Position numbers and translations under genes: made by a program. Source: Pseudovibrio sp. Alg231-02 (lineage in GTDB: Bacteria; Pseudomonadota; Alphaproteobacteria; Rhizobiales; Stappiaceae). Taken from it: a stretch of 64,000 nt of DNA. The stretch spans positions 434,001 to 498,000 of the forward strand of contig NZ_FREX01000003.1 of assembly GCF_900143565.1 (NCBI RefSeq), in the 5' to 3' direction. Under the pieces are notes generated by a model, which saw only the letters and a list, made by a program, of their open reading frames with translations, was not told the origin of the DNA and did not search any database. How positions within the stretch are numbered: the first letter of the stretch is position 1; the number at the start of each line of letters is the position of its first letter. Shown here piece by piece: positions 1 through 9,276 of the stretch.

Positions 1-755
1 CTGTTCGTCCGAACACCACGGCGGCGTTTCTTGAAAGCCCAACCAACCCGACGCTTGAAGTGATCGATATTCCTGCTGTGGCGGATATTATTCACGAAGC
101 TGGTGGACGGCTTATTGTCGACAACGTGTTTGCGACTGCTATCTGGCAGAGCCCGCTGGCGCTGGGTGCGGATGTGGTGATCTACTCCGCGACCAAGCAT
201 ATTGACGGGCAGGGCCGATGTTTGGGCGGTATCGTGCTTTCCGATGAAAAGTGGATTGTGGAAGAATTCCATGACCCGTTCAAGCATACCGGACCTGCGA
301 TGAGCCCATTCAACGCCTGGGTTCTGCTGAAAGGTCTGGAGACGTTGTCTCTGCGTGTTGAGCGTCAGACAGCTAATGCTGGCAAATTGGCAGAGTTCCT
401 TGCGGATCATTCTGCAGTGTCTCGGTTGATTTACCCAGGTCGTGCTGATCACCCACAGGCGGATATCGTGGCTAAGCAGATGCAGGGTGGGTCTACCATG
501 CTGGCGTTTGATTTGGCGGGTGGTAAGGAAGCGGCCTTCAAGTTCTCCAATGCGTTGGAGATTGTCAGCCTTTCCAACAACCTTGGTGATGCGAAGAGCC
601 TGATTACCCATCCGGCGACGACTACGCACCAGAGTGTTGCGGAAGATGCGCGTCTGGAGCTGGGCATTACAGACAAGACGCTTCGTCTTTCTGTTGGTCT
701 GGAAGATGCAGATGACCTGCTGGAAGATGTTGCTAAGGCACTGGCCGCGCTTTAA
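1..755 (+). CDS. metZ: O-succinylhomoserine sulfhydrylase, 3' part (partial)
   Basis: The frame is open from base 3 at the window edge, so the N-terminal part lies outside. The visible 250 residues belong to the Cys/Met-metabolism PLP enzyme family. They include ESPTNPTLEVIDI just before the first in-frame GTG at 60, VDNVFAT, and the PLP-binding lysine in SATKHIDGQGR (codon near 195). The CLGG after this lysine motif fits the MetZ branch, which makes homocysteine from O-acylhomoserine and sulfide. The metX-metW pair 9 kb downstream would supply the acylated homoserine. A cystathionine gamma-synthase or methionine gamma-lyase is the main alternative. Confidence 0.88.
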   Translation, partial: VRPNTTAAFLESPTNPTLEVIDIPAVADIIHEAGGRLIVDNVFATAIWQSPLALGADVVIYSATKHIDGQGRCLGGIVLSDEKWIVEEFHDPFKHTGPAMSPFNAWVLLKGLETLSLRVERQTANAGKLAEFLADHSAVSRLIYPGRADHPQADIVAKQMQGGSTMLAFDLAGGKEAAFKFSNALEIVSLSNNLGDAKSLITHPATTTHQSVAEDARLELGITDKTLRLSVGLEDADDLLEDVAKALAAL

Positions 756-837
756 GCTTGTTGCACATTATGACTGACATGAGGGCATCCAATCGGGTGC
801 CCTTTATGCATTAAAGCGCAATGCTGCAGACTTGTTG

Positions 838-1275
838 TTAGCTGTTGCTGGTTGCCACAACTACATCTCGCCGTGCTCCGGACAAGGTGATGATGAACCC
901 GGCGATGACATCCAGAAACGTGATGGTCATGAGCAGCAGGAAGAGCGGGGTGGCGGCTTCTTGTACCGAGAGGAACTCAATCAAGTAGGCTACGAGGATC
1001 AACAGAGACAAGCTGTGATCTACAAGTGAGAGTGTGCTGGTTCTGGTGGCTTTGATGATCTCAACGAAGAGCAGGACCAAAGTGCCTGCAAGCAGAAGGG
1101 TGGCGACATCCAGAGGAACAAGCAGTCCGGATGGCAGTGGGATCTGGAATACAATGGCAGCCCAAGGGGTGACGTTGTAGCCTTGATCAAGCACCGGCTC
1201 TAGATCTTCAAACCACCGAAATGCCACAGCGTTGTAGAGCAAAAACGGAATGAGCGTGAGTGGAATAGTCCTCAT
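838..1275 (-). CDS. Hypothetical four-helix membrane protein
   Basis: A 145-residue protein that I cannot assign to a named family. Four hydrophobic segments are visible, at about residues 1-19, 52-72, 84-104 and 107-131, so it is an inner-membrane protein. The segment between the first two (FEDLEPVLDQGYNVTPW) is polar and probably faces the periplasm. The ATG at 1275 is preceded by GGGGA seven bases upstream, which supports this start. It stands alone, convergent with metZ. No catalytic motif is visible. Confidence 0.7.
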   Translation of the reverse strand: MRTIPLTLIPFLLYNAVAFRWFEDLEPVLDQGYNVTPWAAIVFQIPLPSGLLVPLDVATLLLAGTLVLLFVEIIKATRTSTLSLVDHSLSLLILVAYLIEFLSVQEAATPLFLLLMTITFLDVIAGFIITLSGARRDVVVATSNS

Positions 1276-1416
1276 GTGGTTGTCCCCGGAAGAGCTGGAA
1301 GCGGTATCCTATCGGAAAAGATTAACATTAATGCTGGGGGTCTGTGATGCCCTGAAACCGGGAGGGGTAACGCTTCGAGTGGTTTAATGCCTAGGGCTTT
1401 CATTTTAAGTGGAGTT

Positions 1417-2310
1417 CTAAGGAATACGACGCGTGCGATTGTGAATAGTGAGGGGGCGTCGCACGCGTTCTGTCATGCGACGTTCTATGTGAGAGAGCTC
1501 GTTGTAGTTATCGACGGTGATGCCCTTCCAATATCTGACGATGGGAAGGCCTATGCGGAGTTGAAAAGCACCAATGGGATAGTTGATGTCGCTGTGATAG
1601 CGGATCTGTCCAACAAATGTGGTCTTCAATCCAGGTAGGCCAAGCCAGCCTGCACGGGATAATTCAAACCGTCCCTGTGCTCCGCTTATCTCTTCAATGT
1701 TGTTGGCGGTTCTATAAAAGCCTCCTGCATAGATGCGGAGGCCGAACCCCAGATCCTCAGTTCCGGGGAGGTCGTAGCCAATCTCTCCTGAAAGGTTGAG
1801 GAGAGGAATGTTTTCGCGTTGGTCTGTGCTACCCGGCTCCGGTTCCAGAATGCGGACTTTGCTTGTCGGGAATTGTGCGTTGAAGCGAGCCTCATAGTTA
1901 TTTGCCAGAAACTCGATGCCCGTGGTGACTGCAGTTGCGGGGCCGCGTTCGTAATCTTCCTTGTAGTTCATGAAGATGTAGGTGCTGCCAATCAGGTTTG
2001 GCCGCACAAAGTGACGGAGGCCACCGCCAGCACTTATGAGATATACAGCATCAGAGGAGTTGCCGGAGCGGACATCAGCGAAGAACATGCCATGACTGTC
2101 CTGAAAGACTGGCGTGATGACTTCGGCGGCTCCAGATGTGTTATTGCGATCTGTCTCAAACAGGCCGATGAGGCGGGGTTGGTATTTGCCTTGCGGATTG
2201 AAAGTGAAGTGGTCGTCCAAATTGAAGAGAGGTTGGGCCTGGCTGGCAGAGGTATTCAGTGCCACAAGGCAGAGCAGAATACGCAACAAAGTTTGCAAAA
2301 GCTGGCCCAT
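1417..2310 (-). CDS. Outer-membrane beta-barrel-like protein (inverse-autotransporter-like barrel)
   Basis: A 297-residue protein with an N-terminal signal peptide (hydrophobic residues 5-20, then ASQAQP). The rest alternates short hydrophobic and aromatic strands with Gly/Asn/Asp turns, as in outer-membrane barrels. The closing segment ELSHIERRMTERVRRPL resembles the end of the beta-domain of inverse autotransporters (invasin/intimin type), but no passenger or Ig-like domain follows. It may therefore be a barrel-only relative with a structural or adhesion-related role. The family assignment is my inference from strand pattern and the tail motif; a general OmpA/porin-like barrel is the alternative. 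Confidence 0.6.
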   Translation of the reverse strand: MGQLLQTLLRILLCLVALNTSASQAQPLFNLDDHFTFNPQGKYQPRLIGLFETDRNNTSGAAEVITPVFQDSHGMFFADVRSGNSSDAVYLISAGGGLRHFVRPNLIGSTYIFMNYKEDYERGPATAVTTGIEFLANNYEARFNAQFPTSKVRILEPEPGSTDQRENIPLLNLSGEIGYDLPGTEDLGFGLRIYAGGFYRTANNIEEISGAQGRFELSRAGWLGLPGLKTTFVGQIRYHSDINYPIGAFQLRIGLPIVRYWKGITVDNYNELSHIERRMTERVRRPLTIHNRTRRIP

Positions 2311-2397
2311 TTGCTCTCTTGGTGCTGACGAGAATGCGACGTTTACCAGCAGTATTGGAGGTTACTTACGTTTCTGATAGTCCCGCCATCCAGTGGG

Positions 2398-3615
2398 CTA
2401 TCCTTGCCAAGCTGAGAGGAACTGAAGATCTTCACAGCCAGCAAACTGGGTGCATCGCTCCAGTTCAGCTTCCAATCGTTGTTGGCGGCCTTTGCCCATG
2501 CGAATGCCAGCCTCGGGCCAAAAGCGTTTTACGGCCAAAGCATTGGAGGCTTTGTCACGCTTCATATCAATGCGGCCAATCAACTTGTCCCCCTCCATTA
2601 CGGGGAAGACATAATAGCCGTATTGCCGTTTTGGTTCAGGGACGAAGATTTCGATGCGATAATTGAAGTCAAAAAGAAACTCAGCGCGCTTGCGGTCTCT
2701 TAATGCCGGGTCGAATGGACTGAGGATGCGGATCCGTTGGGATGGGGCTTCGAGGGATCTCAGTTCATCTTCAATTGTTGGGCGTGCGAGACATAATTTG
2801 GGCTTCGTGTCGCTGGCAGGTTGAATCTCAACAAGGATCAGTTCCTGACGCTTCTGGGCTTGCTCACACCATGCTTTGACATCGGCAAGGTCTAGTTTGT
2901 CCCAATAGGCTGCAATTTCGCTGGGCGTAGCGAAGCCGAGGCGGTCGATTGCGGAGTTGCAAGCCCACTCTATGGTTTCTGCATGGCTGGGTTTAGCGGA
3001 GCGGTGATCCTCAGGGATGACGCGTTCTGTCAGGTCATAGAGTTTTTGAAAGTTTTCACGCCGGGAGACGGAGATTTGTCCGGTCCGCCAGAGATATTCA
3101 AGTGCTGTTTTGGATGGGTTCCACTCCCACCATCCGCCTTTGCTGCGCTTCTCATCCTTGCCGACATCTGAGGTGCCAGCGGGGCCGTTTTCTTCGATGT
3201 GCCGTAGAATGAGGTTGAGTTTTTCCTGATACTCCGCACCGCGCCAGACCTTCCAGCGGGATTGCAAGCTCTCTGCGCTTTTTTGGAAGCGGTAGTGCCA
3301 ATAAGAGAAGAACTCGGTTGGAATGATTGAGGCATCATGCGTCCAGTGCTCAAAGAGGCTTCTGTCATTTTCCAGCAGCTTCTTGAGATGTTTGGGGCGG
3401 TAACTTTGGCGGCGTGACCACAAGATCATGTGGTGCGCACGCTCTACTGTGTTGATGCTATCAACCTGCACAAAGCCAATGCGGTGAATGAGATCGAGGA
3501 GATCTTCTCCTTTCGAGGAGCCTGTTGGTGCTTCAAGAAGGGCGTGTTTCTGCAGAAACAAGCGGCGCGCAGCGGCGTTATCAACTTTTAAAACTAACTG
3601 CGCTTCCATAGTCAT
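2398..3615 (-). CDS. YcaQ-type winged-helix DNA glycosylase (interstrand cross-link repair)
   Basis: A 405-residue protein of the HTH_42/YcaQ family, whose members unhook interstrand DNA cross-links and excise bulky N7-alkyl lesions. The family signature is clear near residue 50: GFVQVDSINTVERAHH, with the Gln-x-Asp catalytic motif (QVD), followed by LFEHWTHDASIIP and a conserved C-terminal part (LSPFDPALRDRKRAEFLF). I chose the ATG at 3615 over the TTG at 3618 because AGGAG lies six bases upstream of the ATG. A GTTC-N7-GTTC LexA-type site lies 87 bases upstream (3702-3716), so SOS control is plausible. It is convergent with nothing and followed by the barrel gene. Confidence 0.87.
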   Translation of the reverse strand: MTMEAQLVLKVDNAAARRLFLQKHALLEAPTGSSKGEDLLDLIHRIGFVQVDSINTVERAHHMILWSRRQSYRPKHLKKLLENDRSLFEHWTHDASIIPTEFFSYWHYRFQKSAESLQSRWKVWRGAEYQEKLNLILRHIEENGPAGTSDVGKDEKRSKGGWWEWNPSKTALEYLWRTGQISVSRRENFQKLYDLTERVIPEDHRSAKPSHAETIEWACNSAIDRLGFATPSEIAAYWDKLDLADVKAWCEQAQKRQELILVEIQPASDTKPKLCLARPTIEDELRSLEAPSQRIRILSPFDPALRDRKRAEFLFDFNYRIEIFVPEPKRQYGYYVFPVMEGDKLIGRIDMKRDKASNALAVKRFWPEAGIRMGKGRQQRLEAELERCTQFAGCEDLQFLSAWQG

Positions 3616-3701
3616 CAAAGTCTCCTGCTTGGTCAGACGTGCCTAGGCTAGGAGAGGCAGCGCCTTGCCGCAAGCAGTCCGCAGCAGATAGTTGTGGGTT
3701 T

Positions 3702-3716
3702 GTTCTCATTATGTTC
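3702..3716. promoter_or_regulatory. LexA-type operator (GTTC-N7-GTTC)
   Basis: The sequence GTTC TCATTAT GTTC is an exact match to the direct-repeat LexA box of alphaproteobacteria. It lies between the divergent YcaQ glycosylase and MAPEG genes, 18 bases before the likely MAPEG start. A weak plus-strand promoter (TTGCCG at 3665, GATAGT at 3687) would place it just after the transcription start. Which gene it controls is not settled by sequence. Confidence 0.65.
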
Positions 3717-3733
3717 TCTAAGTGGAGATTGCA

Positions 3734-4267
3734 TTGGACTTTGCAGAAAAACAGCGGGGTGTGTTTCAGCGGATGATTGTTGGAGCGTTGGTGACCGCGA
3801 TTGTGCTTTTGTTTGGTGCGCTTCTCAATCCGTTTGGATTTGCCGCGGACTGGAATGCCTCTGAGCGACTTTGGGTGGCAGCGGTTTCATTGTTATCACC
3901 TGCCTTGCTGCTGATGATTTCCATAGGTCGTCTGGCAATGCGCAGGTTTTATCATGCTGATGACATTGATGGAGGAGGGCTAACCCACGGCAGTGAGAAA
4001 GCCAAGATGTTGCAGAGTATTTTGCAAAATACACTTGAGCAGGGGGTGTTGGCAGGGTTCATCTACATTGCCTGGGCTGCGGTTATGCCCGGCAGCACGA
4101 TGTCGGTGCCGCTGTTGGCAGCACTACTGTTTGCGCTCGGGCGTATCCTGTTTTTTGCCAGCTATGAGAAGGGGGCACCATGGCGTGGAACCGGCTTTGC
4201 GCTGACTTTCTACCCGAGCATTTTAATGCTGGTGGTTGTGCTGATAACGTTGATGGCCGGGTTGTAG
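3734..4267 (+). CDS. MAPEG family membrane protein
   Basis: A 177-residue integral membrane protein with four hydrophobic segments. The last third contains the MAPEG pattern (NTLEQGVLAGF, then GRILFFASYEKGAPWRGTGF). MAPEG proteins include glutathione S-transferases and peroxidases of membranes; the bacterial substrates are mostly unknown. I place the start at TTG 3734 because GGAG lies six bases upstream; a GTG at 3722 is in frame but lacks a ribosome site. A LexA-type box sits just upstream, so induction by DNA damage is possible. It is convergent with the methyltransferase at 4271, separated by only three bases. Confidence 0.82.
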   Translation: MDFAEKQRGVFQRMIVGALVTAIVLLFGALLNPFGFAADWNASERLWVAAVSLLSPALLLMISIGRLAMRRFYHADDIDGGGLTHGSEKAKMLQSILQNTLEQGVLAGFIYIAWAAVMPGSTMSVPLLAALLFALGRILFFASYEKGAPWRGTGFALTFYPSILMLVVVLITLMAGL

Positions 4268-4270
4268 CGC

Positions 4271-5122
4271 TCACGCTGGCATATAGCGAGCGACTACAAG
4301 ATGTCCGAGCACAGGACTTTCGTGCTCTTGTCGGAGTGTGGTCTGCGTGAAGTCGATGGTTGCAAAGTCGAATTGCTCCAAGAGATTGCGGAGATAATCT
4401 TCTGTATGCTTGAAGCGGCAGCTGTCGCTCATCGTGTAGGGCTGGGTATTGGGTGCAGGCTCCATCACAGCTTCAGCGGAGAACAGGAACACGCCATTCT
4501 TTTCGATGTTGCCGGCAACACCTGCGAAGAGATCTTCCAGTGAACCAAAGTACGGCAAGAGTTCTGATGCGAGTATCAAATCCCATTTCTGAGGATGATC
4601 CTGATCGAGAAACTCGTTGATTTCACATTGCTGGAGATCGTCGTAGATCTTCTTGTCTCTTGCCAGATTGAGCATTTGCTCGGAAATGTCGATGCCAGTT
4701 TTATAAGGGATCTGATCTTCAAAAAGTTCGGCAGCTAAGCCAGTGCCACAACCTAGATCTAAAAGACGTTTAAAGGGGCCAAGATTGAGAGTGTTGATCT
4801 TTTCGTGGATCTTGGTTGGTAGGCTGTATTGGAGGATCTCCAGTAGCTTGATATCGAAAAGCTTTGCTTTCTGGTCAAACAGAGCGGAAACATACTCAGC
4901 CGGCATACTGTCTAGCTTTTCTGAGTTCGCTTTTGCTCTTGGCAGATCGATGGTTTCCTCTGAATTTTCAGAGCACCCTTGCCCCAGAAGGTTCAGCAAG
5001 TGATCGGCAGCTCCGTTGAACTCTCCGGTCTCTTTGAGGTCGAGTACATGATCATAGATCATGAAATGTCGGAGGAAATCTGCAACGGGATTGGTTTCTT
5101 GTTCTTTTTTGTCATTCTTCAT
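4271..5122 (-). CDS. Class I SAM-dependent methyltransferase
   Basis: A 283-residue protein with a methyltransferase domain in its C-terminal two thirds. Motif I is LLDLGCGTGLAAE at about residues 119-131, the acidic residue after strand 2 is in GIDISEQML, and WDLILASELLPYFG fits motif IV. The N-terminal 90 residues are helical and polar (DHLLNLLGQG..., EYVSALFDQKAKLFD), similar to proteins annotated as TPR-plus-methyltransferase; the substrate is unknown. It stands alone on the minus strand, convergent with the MAPEG gene. Confidence 0.82.
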   Translation of the reverse strand: MKNDKKEQETNPVADFLRHFMIYDHVLDLKETGEFNGAADHLLNLLGQGCSENSEETIDLPRAKANSEKLDSMPAEYVSALFDQKAKLFDIKLLEILQYSLPTKIHEKINTLNLGPFKRLLDLGCGTGLAAELFEDQIPYKTGIDISEQMLNLARDKKIYDDLQQCEINEFLDQDHPQKWDLILASELLPYFGSLEDLFAGVAGNIEKNGVFLFSAEAVMEPAPNTQPYTMSDSCRFKHTEDYLRNLLEQFDFATIDFTQTTLRQEHESPVLGHLVVARYMPA

Positions 5123-5268
5123 CGCTGTGTAGTATCCTCGTCTTTGAATACTGACATGATTGAGCCATGAAAAAATTAATGAACAGTAAGCCTCTTTTGG
5201 TTGATCGTTTTTAGGTAAGCAACGGAAAGTAGCTGTATTTTTGTTGCTAGGTATTTCTCAAAATAAAA

Positions 5269-5290
5269 CCCGCAGTGTTTCCACTGCGGG
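5269..5290 (-). terminator. Rho-independent terminator of argG
   Basis: The nine-base stem CCCGCAGTG / CACTGCGGG with a four-base loop is followed, on the minus strand, by TTTTATTTT. It lies 39 bases after the argG stop codon. Confidence 0.85.
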
Positions 5291-5328
5291 CTTAATAACT
5301 AAATTAAAGCTTAGGAGCTTTTACCCTT

Positions 5329-6573
5329 TCAGGCGTCTGTTAACTCTTTTGCTTTGGTCATCTGGTTCCGCTTTGCCAGCGTGCGTAAGCGCAGAGCGTT
5401 GAGACGGATGAAGCCTGCAGCGTCTTTCTGGTCGTAAGCGCCGTGGTCATCTTCGAAGGTCACCAGCTCTTCTGAGTAGAGAGAGTAAGGGGACGCGCGA
5501 CCAACAACGATCACGTTGCCTTTGTAGAGCTTCAGCTTAACCGTACCGGTCACGAACTCCTGAGACTTGTCGATCATCGCCTGCAGCATCTCACGGTCTG
5601 GGGAGAACCAGAAGCCGTTGTAGATGAGCTTTGCGTAGCGTGGCATCAACTCGTCTTTGAGGTGAGCAGCGTCACGGTCCAGCGTGATGGATTCCATCGC
5701 ACGGTGCGCTGACAGGAGGATTGTTCCGCCTGGTGTCTCATAGATGCCGCGGGACTTCATGCCAACGAAACGGTTTTCGACCAGATCGAGGCGGCCAATG
5801 CCATTGTCGCGACCGTAATCGTTCAGCTTTGCAAACAGAGTTGCCGGAGACATGTGTACGCCATTGATGGAGCACGCATCGCCTTTTTCGAAGCCGATTT
5901 CGATTTCCGTGACTTCGTCCGGCGCGCTGAGCGGGTCAACGGTGCGCTGGAAGACATACTCTGGTGCTTCTTCATTCGGATCTTCCAGAACTTTACCTTC
6001 GGAAGAGGAGTGAAGCATGTTTGCGTCAACGGAGAACGGTGCTTCGCCGCGCTTGTCCTTTGGTACTGGGATCTGATGCTGTTCTGCGAACTCGATCAGG
6101 TCAGTACGGGACTTCAGCGTCCAGTCACGCCAAGGTGCGATCACCTTGATGTCTGGGTTCAGTGCGTAGCATGCCAGCTCGAAGCGTACCTGATCGTTGC
6201 CTTTACCGGTTGCGCCGTGCGCAACTGCGTCAGCGCCGGTTTCTTCAGCGATCTCGATGAGACGCTTGGAAATGAGCGGACGGGCGATAGAGGTGCCGAG
6301 GAGGTAAACGCCTTCGTAAACTGCGTTGGCCCGGAACATCGGGAATACGAAATCCCGAATGAATTCCTCACGGAGATCATCAATGTAGATTTCTCGAATA
6401 CCAAGCAGTTCAGCTTTTCGTCGTGCTGGCTCTAACTCTTCGCCCTGACCTAAGTCAGCAGTAAAAGTTACAACTTCGCAGCCGTATTCCGCCTGCAACC
6501 ACTTGAGAATAATCGAGGTGTCGAGCCCGCCAGAATAGGCAAGCACAACCTTTTTGATGTCGCCTTGGGCCAT
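5329..6573 (-). CDS. argG: Argininosuccinate synthase
   Basis: A 414-residue cytosolic enzyme that joins citrulline and aspartate, using ATP, in arginine biosynthesis. The ATP-pyrophosphatase loop [10 protein letters not shown] is at residues 11-20, and the family blocks [25 protein letters not shown] and [14 protein letters not shown] are all present. Length is normal. GGAAG lies eight bases before the ATG. It is a single-gene unit with its own terminator at 5269. Confidence 0.97.
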   Translation of the reverse strand: MAQGDIKKVVLAYSGGLDTSIILKWLQAEYGCEVVTFTADLGQGEELEPARRKAELLGIREIYIDDLREEFIRDFVFPMFRANAVYEGVYLLGTSIARPLISKRLIEIAEETGADAVAHGATGKGNDQVRFELACYALNPDIKVIAPWRDWTLKSRTDLIEFAEQHQIPVPKDKRGEAPFSVDANMLHSSSEGKVLEDPNEEAPEYVFQRTVDPLSAPDEVTEIEIGFEKGDACSINGVHMSPATLFAKLNDYGRDNGIGRLDLVENRFVGMKSRGIYETPGGTILLSAHRAMESITLDRDAAHLKDELMPRYAKLIYNGFWFSPDREMLQAMIDKSQEFVTGTVKLKLYKGNVIVVGRASPYSLYSEELVTFEDDHGAYDQKDAAGFIRLNALRLRTLAKRNQMTKAKELTDA

Positions 6574-7068
6574 AGATTAGCTTCCAAATGTGTGTTCGGG
6601 CGCATAAAGCGCCTATGCTGGGCAATCTACCGAGGAGAGCCAGCAACGCAAGTGGTGATTGAGGATTGAGTGCTGAGTTATTAATCGGGATAGTTGAGCT
6701 ACTTACAGGTGTTCCTGATAATTGGGTAAGTGGAAGCTGTTGCCAGGTTCAGCTATCGGGTATGTAAGGTTTTGATAACGCAAAGATAATGACTGCTACG
6801 TTGTGCTTTGATGCCATAAAATTTGCACGTCTTGGGTGTGAGCCGTGAGTTGCTAAACTGCATGATCTCTCAACTGTATCTGCGGAAAAACCATAGAGTT
6901 TATGCGCAGAAAAATTTTCCATAGTCCTGCAATTAACCAACAAGTCTCTGTATCTACGAGGATTTCCGGGTAGGCCTTATGCGTCTTTTGTCTAAAATTG
7001 CGGGCAGATTTCTTTGAGGTTTGGTCAAGATTATCGAGGCTTTTATTGCGCGATTCGATGACTTTGGC
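6574..7068. other. Gene-free stretch upstream of argG
   Basis: About 500 bases between argG and the cupin gene. Short open frames here have no ribosome site or family resemblance. I see no tRNA, clear terminator or repeat; it probably carries the argG promoter. Confidence 0.4.
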
Positions 7069-7512
7069 TCAAGGATTCCAGTCTGGTGGTGCCAGCTCAA
7101 AGCCATCGAACAGGAATCCTGGAGCAACTGTGCAACCGACCAATGTCCACTCGCCGAGGCTTCGTGCGGACTGCCATGCATGGCGAGGTACGATACCTTG
7201 AGGGCGTTGGTCGTTTAATACATCCATGCCGAGGATGATGTCGTTTTGGCTGCCTTCTTCGGAGCTGATGGAAAGGCAGAGTGGAGCGCCGCCGTAGTAG
7301 TGCCATGTCTCAATTGCATCGATCCGGTGCCAGTGAGATTTTTGACCCTTCTTGAGGAGATAATAGATTGCCGTTGAATAGCCGCGCCCTTCTGGGCCTT
7401 CTGTATCCCGGAAGGTTTCGGTGTAGTAGCCGCCTTCCGGATGCTCTTTCATTTGCAGTTCAGCGATGATTTCTTCAGCGGTTGCTGAGGAGGTGATCTG
7501 GTCGAGCTGCAT
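7069..7512 (-). CDS. DUF985 family cupin protein
   Basis: A 147-residue single-domain cupin. The typical DUF985 features are HPEGGYYTETFR near residue 23, the metal-type motif SHWHRIDAIETWHYYGG, and PGFLFDGFEL near the end. Relatives such as yeast YML079w have a jelly-roll fold but no established reaction. Its ATG shares one base with the gloB stop codon (TGATG), so the two are translationally coupled. A sugar epimerase-like role has been proposed for related cupins but nothing here proves it. Confidence 0.85.
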   Translation of the reverse strand: MQLDQITSSATAEEIIAELQMKEHPEGGYYTETFRDTEGPEGRGYSTAIYYLLKKGQKSHWHRIDAIETWHYYGGAPLCLSISSEEGSQNDIILGMDVLNDQRPQGIVPRHAWQSARSLGEWTLVGCTVAPGFLFDGFELAPPDWNP

Positions 7513-8285
7513 CAGAAGTTGTCCTTGCGGCGGCGTATTTCTGTAAATATATCAACTGGTTCAGCGTTGACCATGTTGAGGCTTTTCTGGACGAGGGGAT
7601 CTCGGACTCTCAAAAACGGATTGGTTGAAAGCTCGGCTGCCATGGAGGTTGGCAGGGTTGGGCGACCGACTTCACGGAGCGCTTCGATGCGTTTTGTACG
7701 TTCCTGCAATGCCTTATTGTTTGGGTCGATCGTGAGAGCGAACTTGGCGTTGGCCAACGTGTACTCGTGACCGCAATAGATCCTTGTTTCGGGTGGTAAT
7801 GTGTTTGCCAGGTGGCTCAGAGAGGCCCACATCATTTCGGGATCGCCTTCGAAAACACGGCCGCAACCGAGGGCGAAGAGTGTGTCGCCTGTGTGAGCAA
7901 TACCTGCTTCCTGAAACCACCAGGAGATATGGTCAAGTGTATGGCCCGGTGTACCTATGGCTTTGACTGCAATTGGGCCGACGAGAATGTCATCTCCGTC
8001 CTCAACAAAGCGATTCATGCCTGTGATGTGTTGGCGGGAGCGTTCTGGGCCGGTTACTTTTGCACCTGTCTTCTCGACGAGTTCAGCCATTCCACCGACA
8101 TGGTCCCAATGATGGTGTGTGATGAGAATGTCGGTCAGGTTCCATCCGGTCTCTTCCAGAACCTGTAAGTAGGGGGCTGCTTCTGGAACATCAATTGCAA
8201 CTGTACAGCCGCTGTCGGGGTGGTGAACGAGAACGCCGAAATTATCTTTCAGACAAACAAACTGCCGGACTTCAACTTCAATCAT
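7512..8285 (-). CDS. gloB: Hydroxyacylglutathione hydrolase (glyoxalase II)
   Basis: A 257-residue metallo-beta-lactamase-fold hydrolase that converts S-D-lactoylglutathione to lactate and glutathione, completing methylglyoxal detoxification. The metal motif THHHWDHVGG is near residue 57, followed by GTPGHT, HTGDTLFALGCGR and YCGHEYT, all standard for GloB, and the C-terminal domain is complete. I use the ATG at 8285 because GGGAG lies seven bases upstream and the resulting N-terminus (MIEVEVRQF) matches the family; the longer frame to 8336 adds unrelated residues. It overlaps the cupin gene by one base. Confidence 0.95.
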   Translation of the reverse strand: MIEVEVRQFVCLKDNFGVLVHHPDSGCTVAIDVPEAAPYLQVLEETGWNLTDILITHHHWDHVGGMAELVEKTGAKVTGPERSRQHITGMNRFVEDGDDILVGPIAVKAIGTPGHTLDHISWWFQEAGIAHTGDTLFALGCGRVFEGDPEMMWASLSHLANTLPPETRIYCGHEYTLANAKFALTIDPNNKALQERTKRIEALREVGRPTLPTSMAAELSTNPFLRVRDPLVQKSLNMVNAEPVDIFTEIRRRKDNF

Positions 8286-8468
8286 CAACCAGCTCCCAAG
8301 CATACAGTATATCTTTATGAGATCATGAGAGGACAAGCTGTCAAATTCAACTGCAAACTCACAAAACTCTGGGTGTGGTTGATTTAAGCTTGCAAATCGT
8401 CAGCAAGAAGCGTTGCGCCCAGGGCTCTGGCACCCCATGATAAGAGAAGGCAACGCGCGGAGAACCAG

Positions 8469-9269
8469 TTGTATCTTGATGTTACTCACTTAAAAGAGTT
8501 CTACGACCTGCCACTTGGACGGATGCTTCGGGTGTTGGTTGGGAGCCGCGTGAAAATGCTTTGGCCAGAAATGCATGGTCAGAGTTTGCTGGGTATTGGC
8601 TATGCCGCTCCTTATCTGAGGCCTTACCTGAAAAAGACCAATCGTGTGTTTGCCGGAATGCCTGCTGCGCAAGGTGTGGTGAAGTGGCCGCGTGAAGTTG
8701 AAGTGCCAAACAAAGCCTTCCTGATGGAAGATAGTCAGCTGCCGTTTCCAGATTCCTGCATTGACCGCATCTTACTTGTGCATTCGTTGGAGATGGCAGG
8801 GCAGCCTGGGGCGCTGTTGGATGAAGTCTACCGTGTCTTGTCTCCGGGTGGGCGGGTGATTGTGATTGTTCCCAATCGACGTGGTGCGTGGGCACGGTCA
8901 GAGGTTTCGCCGTTTGGGTATGGTCGTCCTTATTCAAGACCGCAGCTCGATAACTTCCTGAGCAACCATCACCTTTCAGTTGTGTCGCGGGAAGAGGCGC
9001 TGTTTGTGCCGCCGACAAACTCGAGAATGGTATTAAAGAATGCGCGCAGTTTTGAGCGTTTAGGGGCGGTGGCCTGGTCTGCGTTTGCAGGGTTGCTGGT
9101 CACTGAAGCTGAGAAGCAGGTGTACCGTGGTATTCCGATGAAAGCGAGCCACGTGACGCGGGTCTTGCGACCAGTCTTTCTGCCTAATGGAAAGACTGCC
9201 GGTGCGCAGGCGATGAACGGGCACAGTCGCCAGCAAGAAGGAACTTTCGCCAACGAGGGCGAAAGCTGA
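8469..9269 (+). CDS. SAM-dependent methyltransferase-like protein
   Basis: A 266-residue protein transcribed away from gloB, a pairing often seen in alphaproteobacteria. It has a methyltransferase fold pattern: LLGIGYAAPYL at the position of motif I (degenerate GxGxG), DSCIDRILLVHSLE for motif IV, and LSPGGRVIVIVPNR for motif VI. The weak motif I means that activity is uncertain. The start is TTG 8469 with GGAG six bases upstream; no ATG fits. The last 30 residues are polar and probably disordered. It is convergent with metW. Confidence 0.8.
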   Translation: MYLDVTHLKEFYDLPLGRMLRVLVGSRVKMLWPEMHGQSLLGIGYAAPYLRPYLKKTNRVFAGMPAAQGVVKWPREVEVPNKAFLMEDSQLPFPDSCIDRILLVHSLEMAGQPGALLDEVYRVLSPGGRVIVIVPNRRGAWARSEVSPFGYGRPYSRPQLDNFLSNHHLSVVSREEALFVPPTNSRMVLKNARSFERLGAVAWSAFAGLLVTEAEKQVYRGIPMKASHVTRVLRPVFLPNGKTAGAQAMNGHSRQQEGTFANEGES

Positions 9270-9276
9270 ATTTTGA

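Noticed and set aside
6749-6943. 64-codon minus-strand frame in the argG leader
   Set aside because: No ribosome site, no family resemblance and ordinary non-coding composition.
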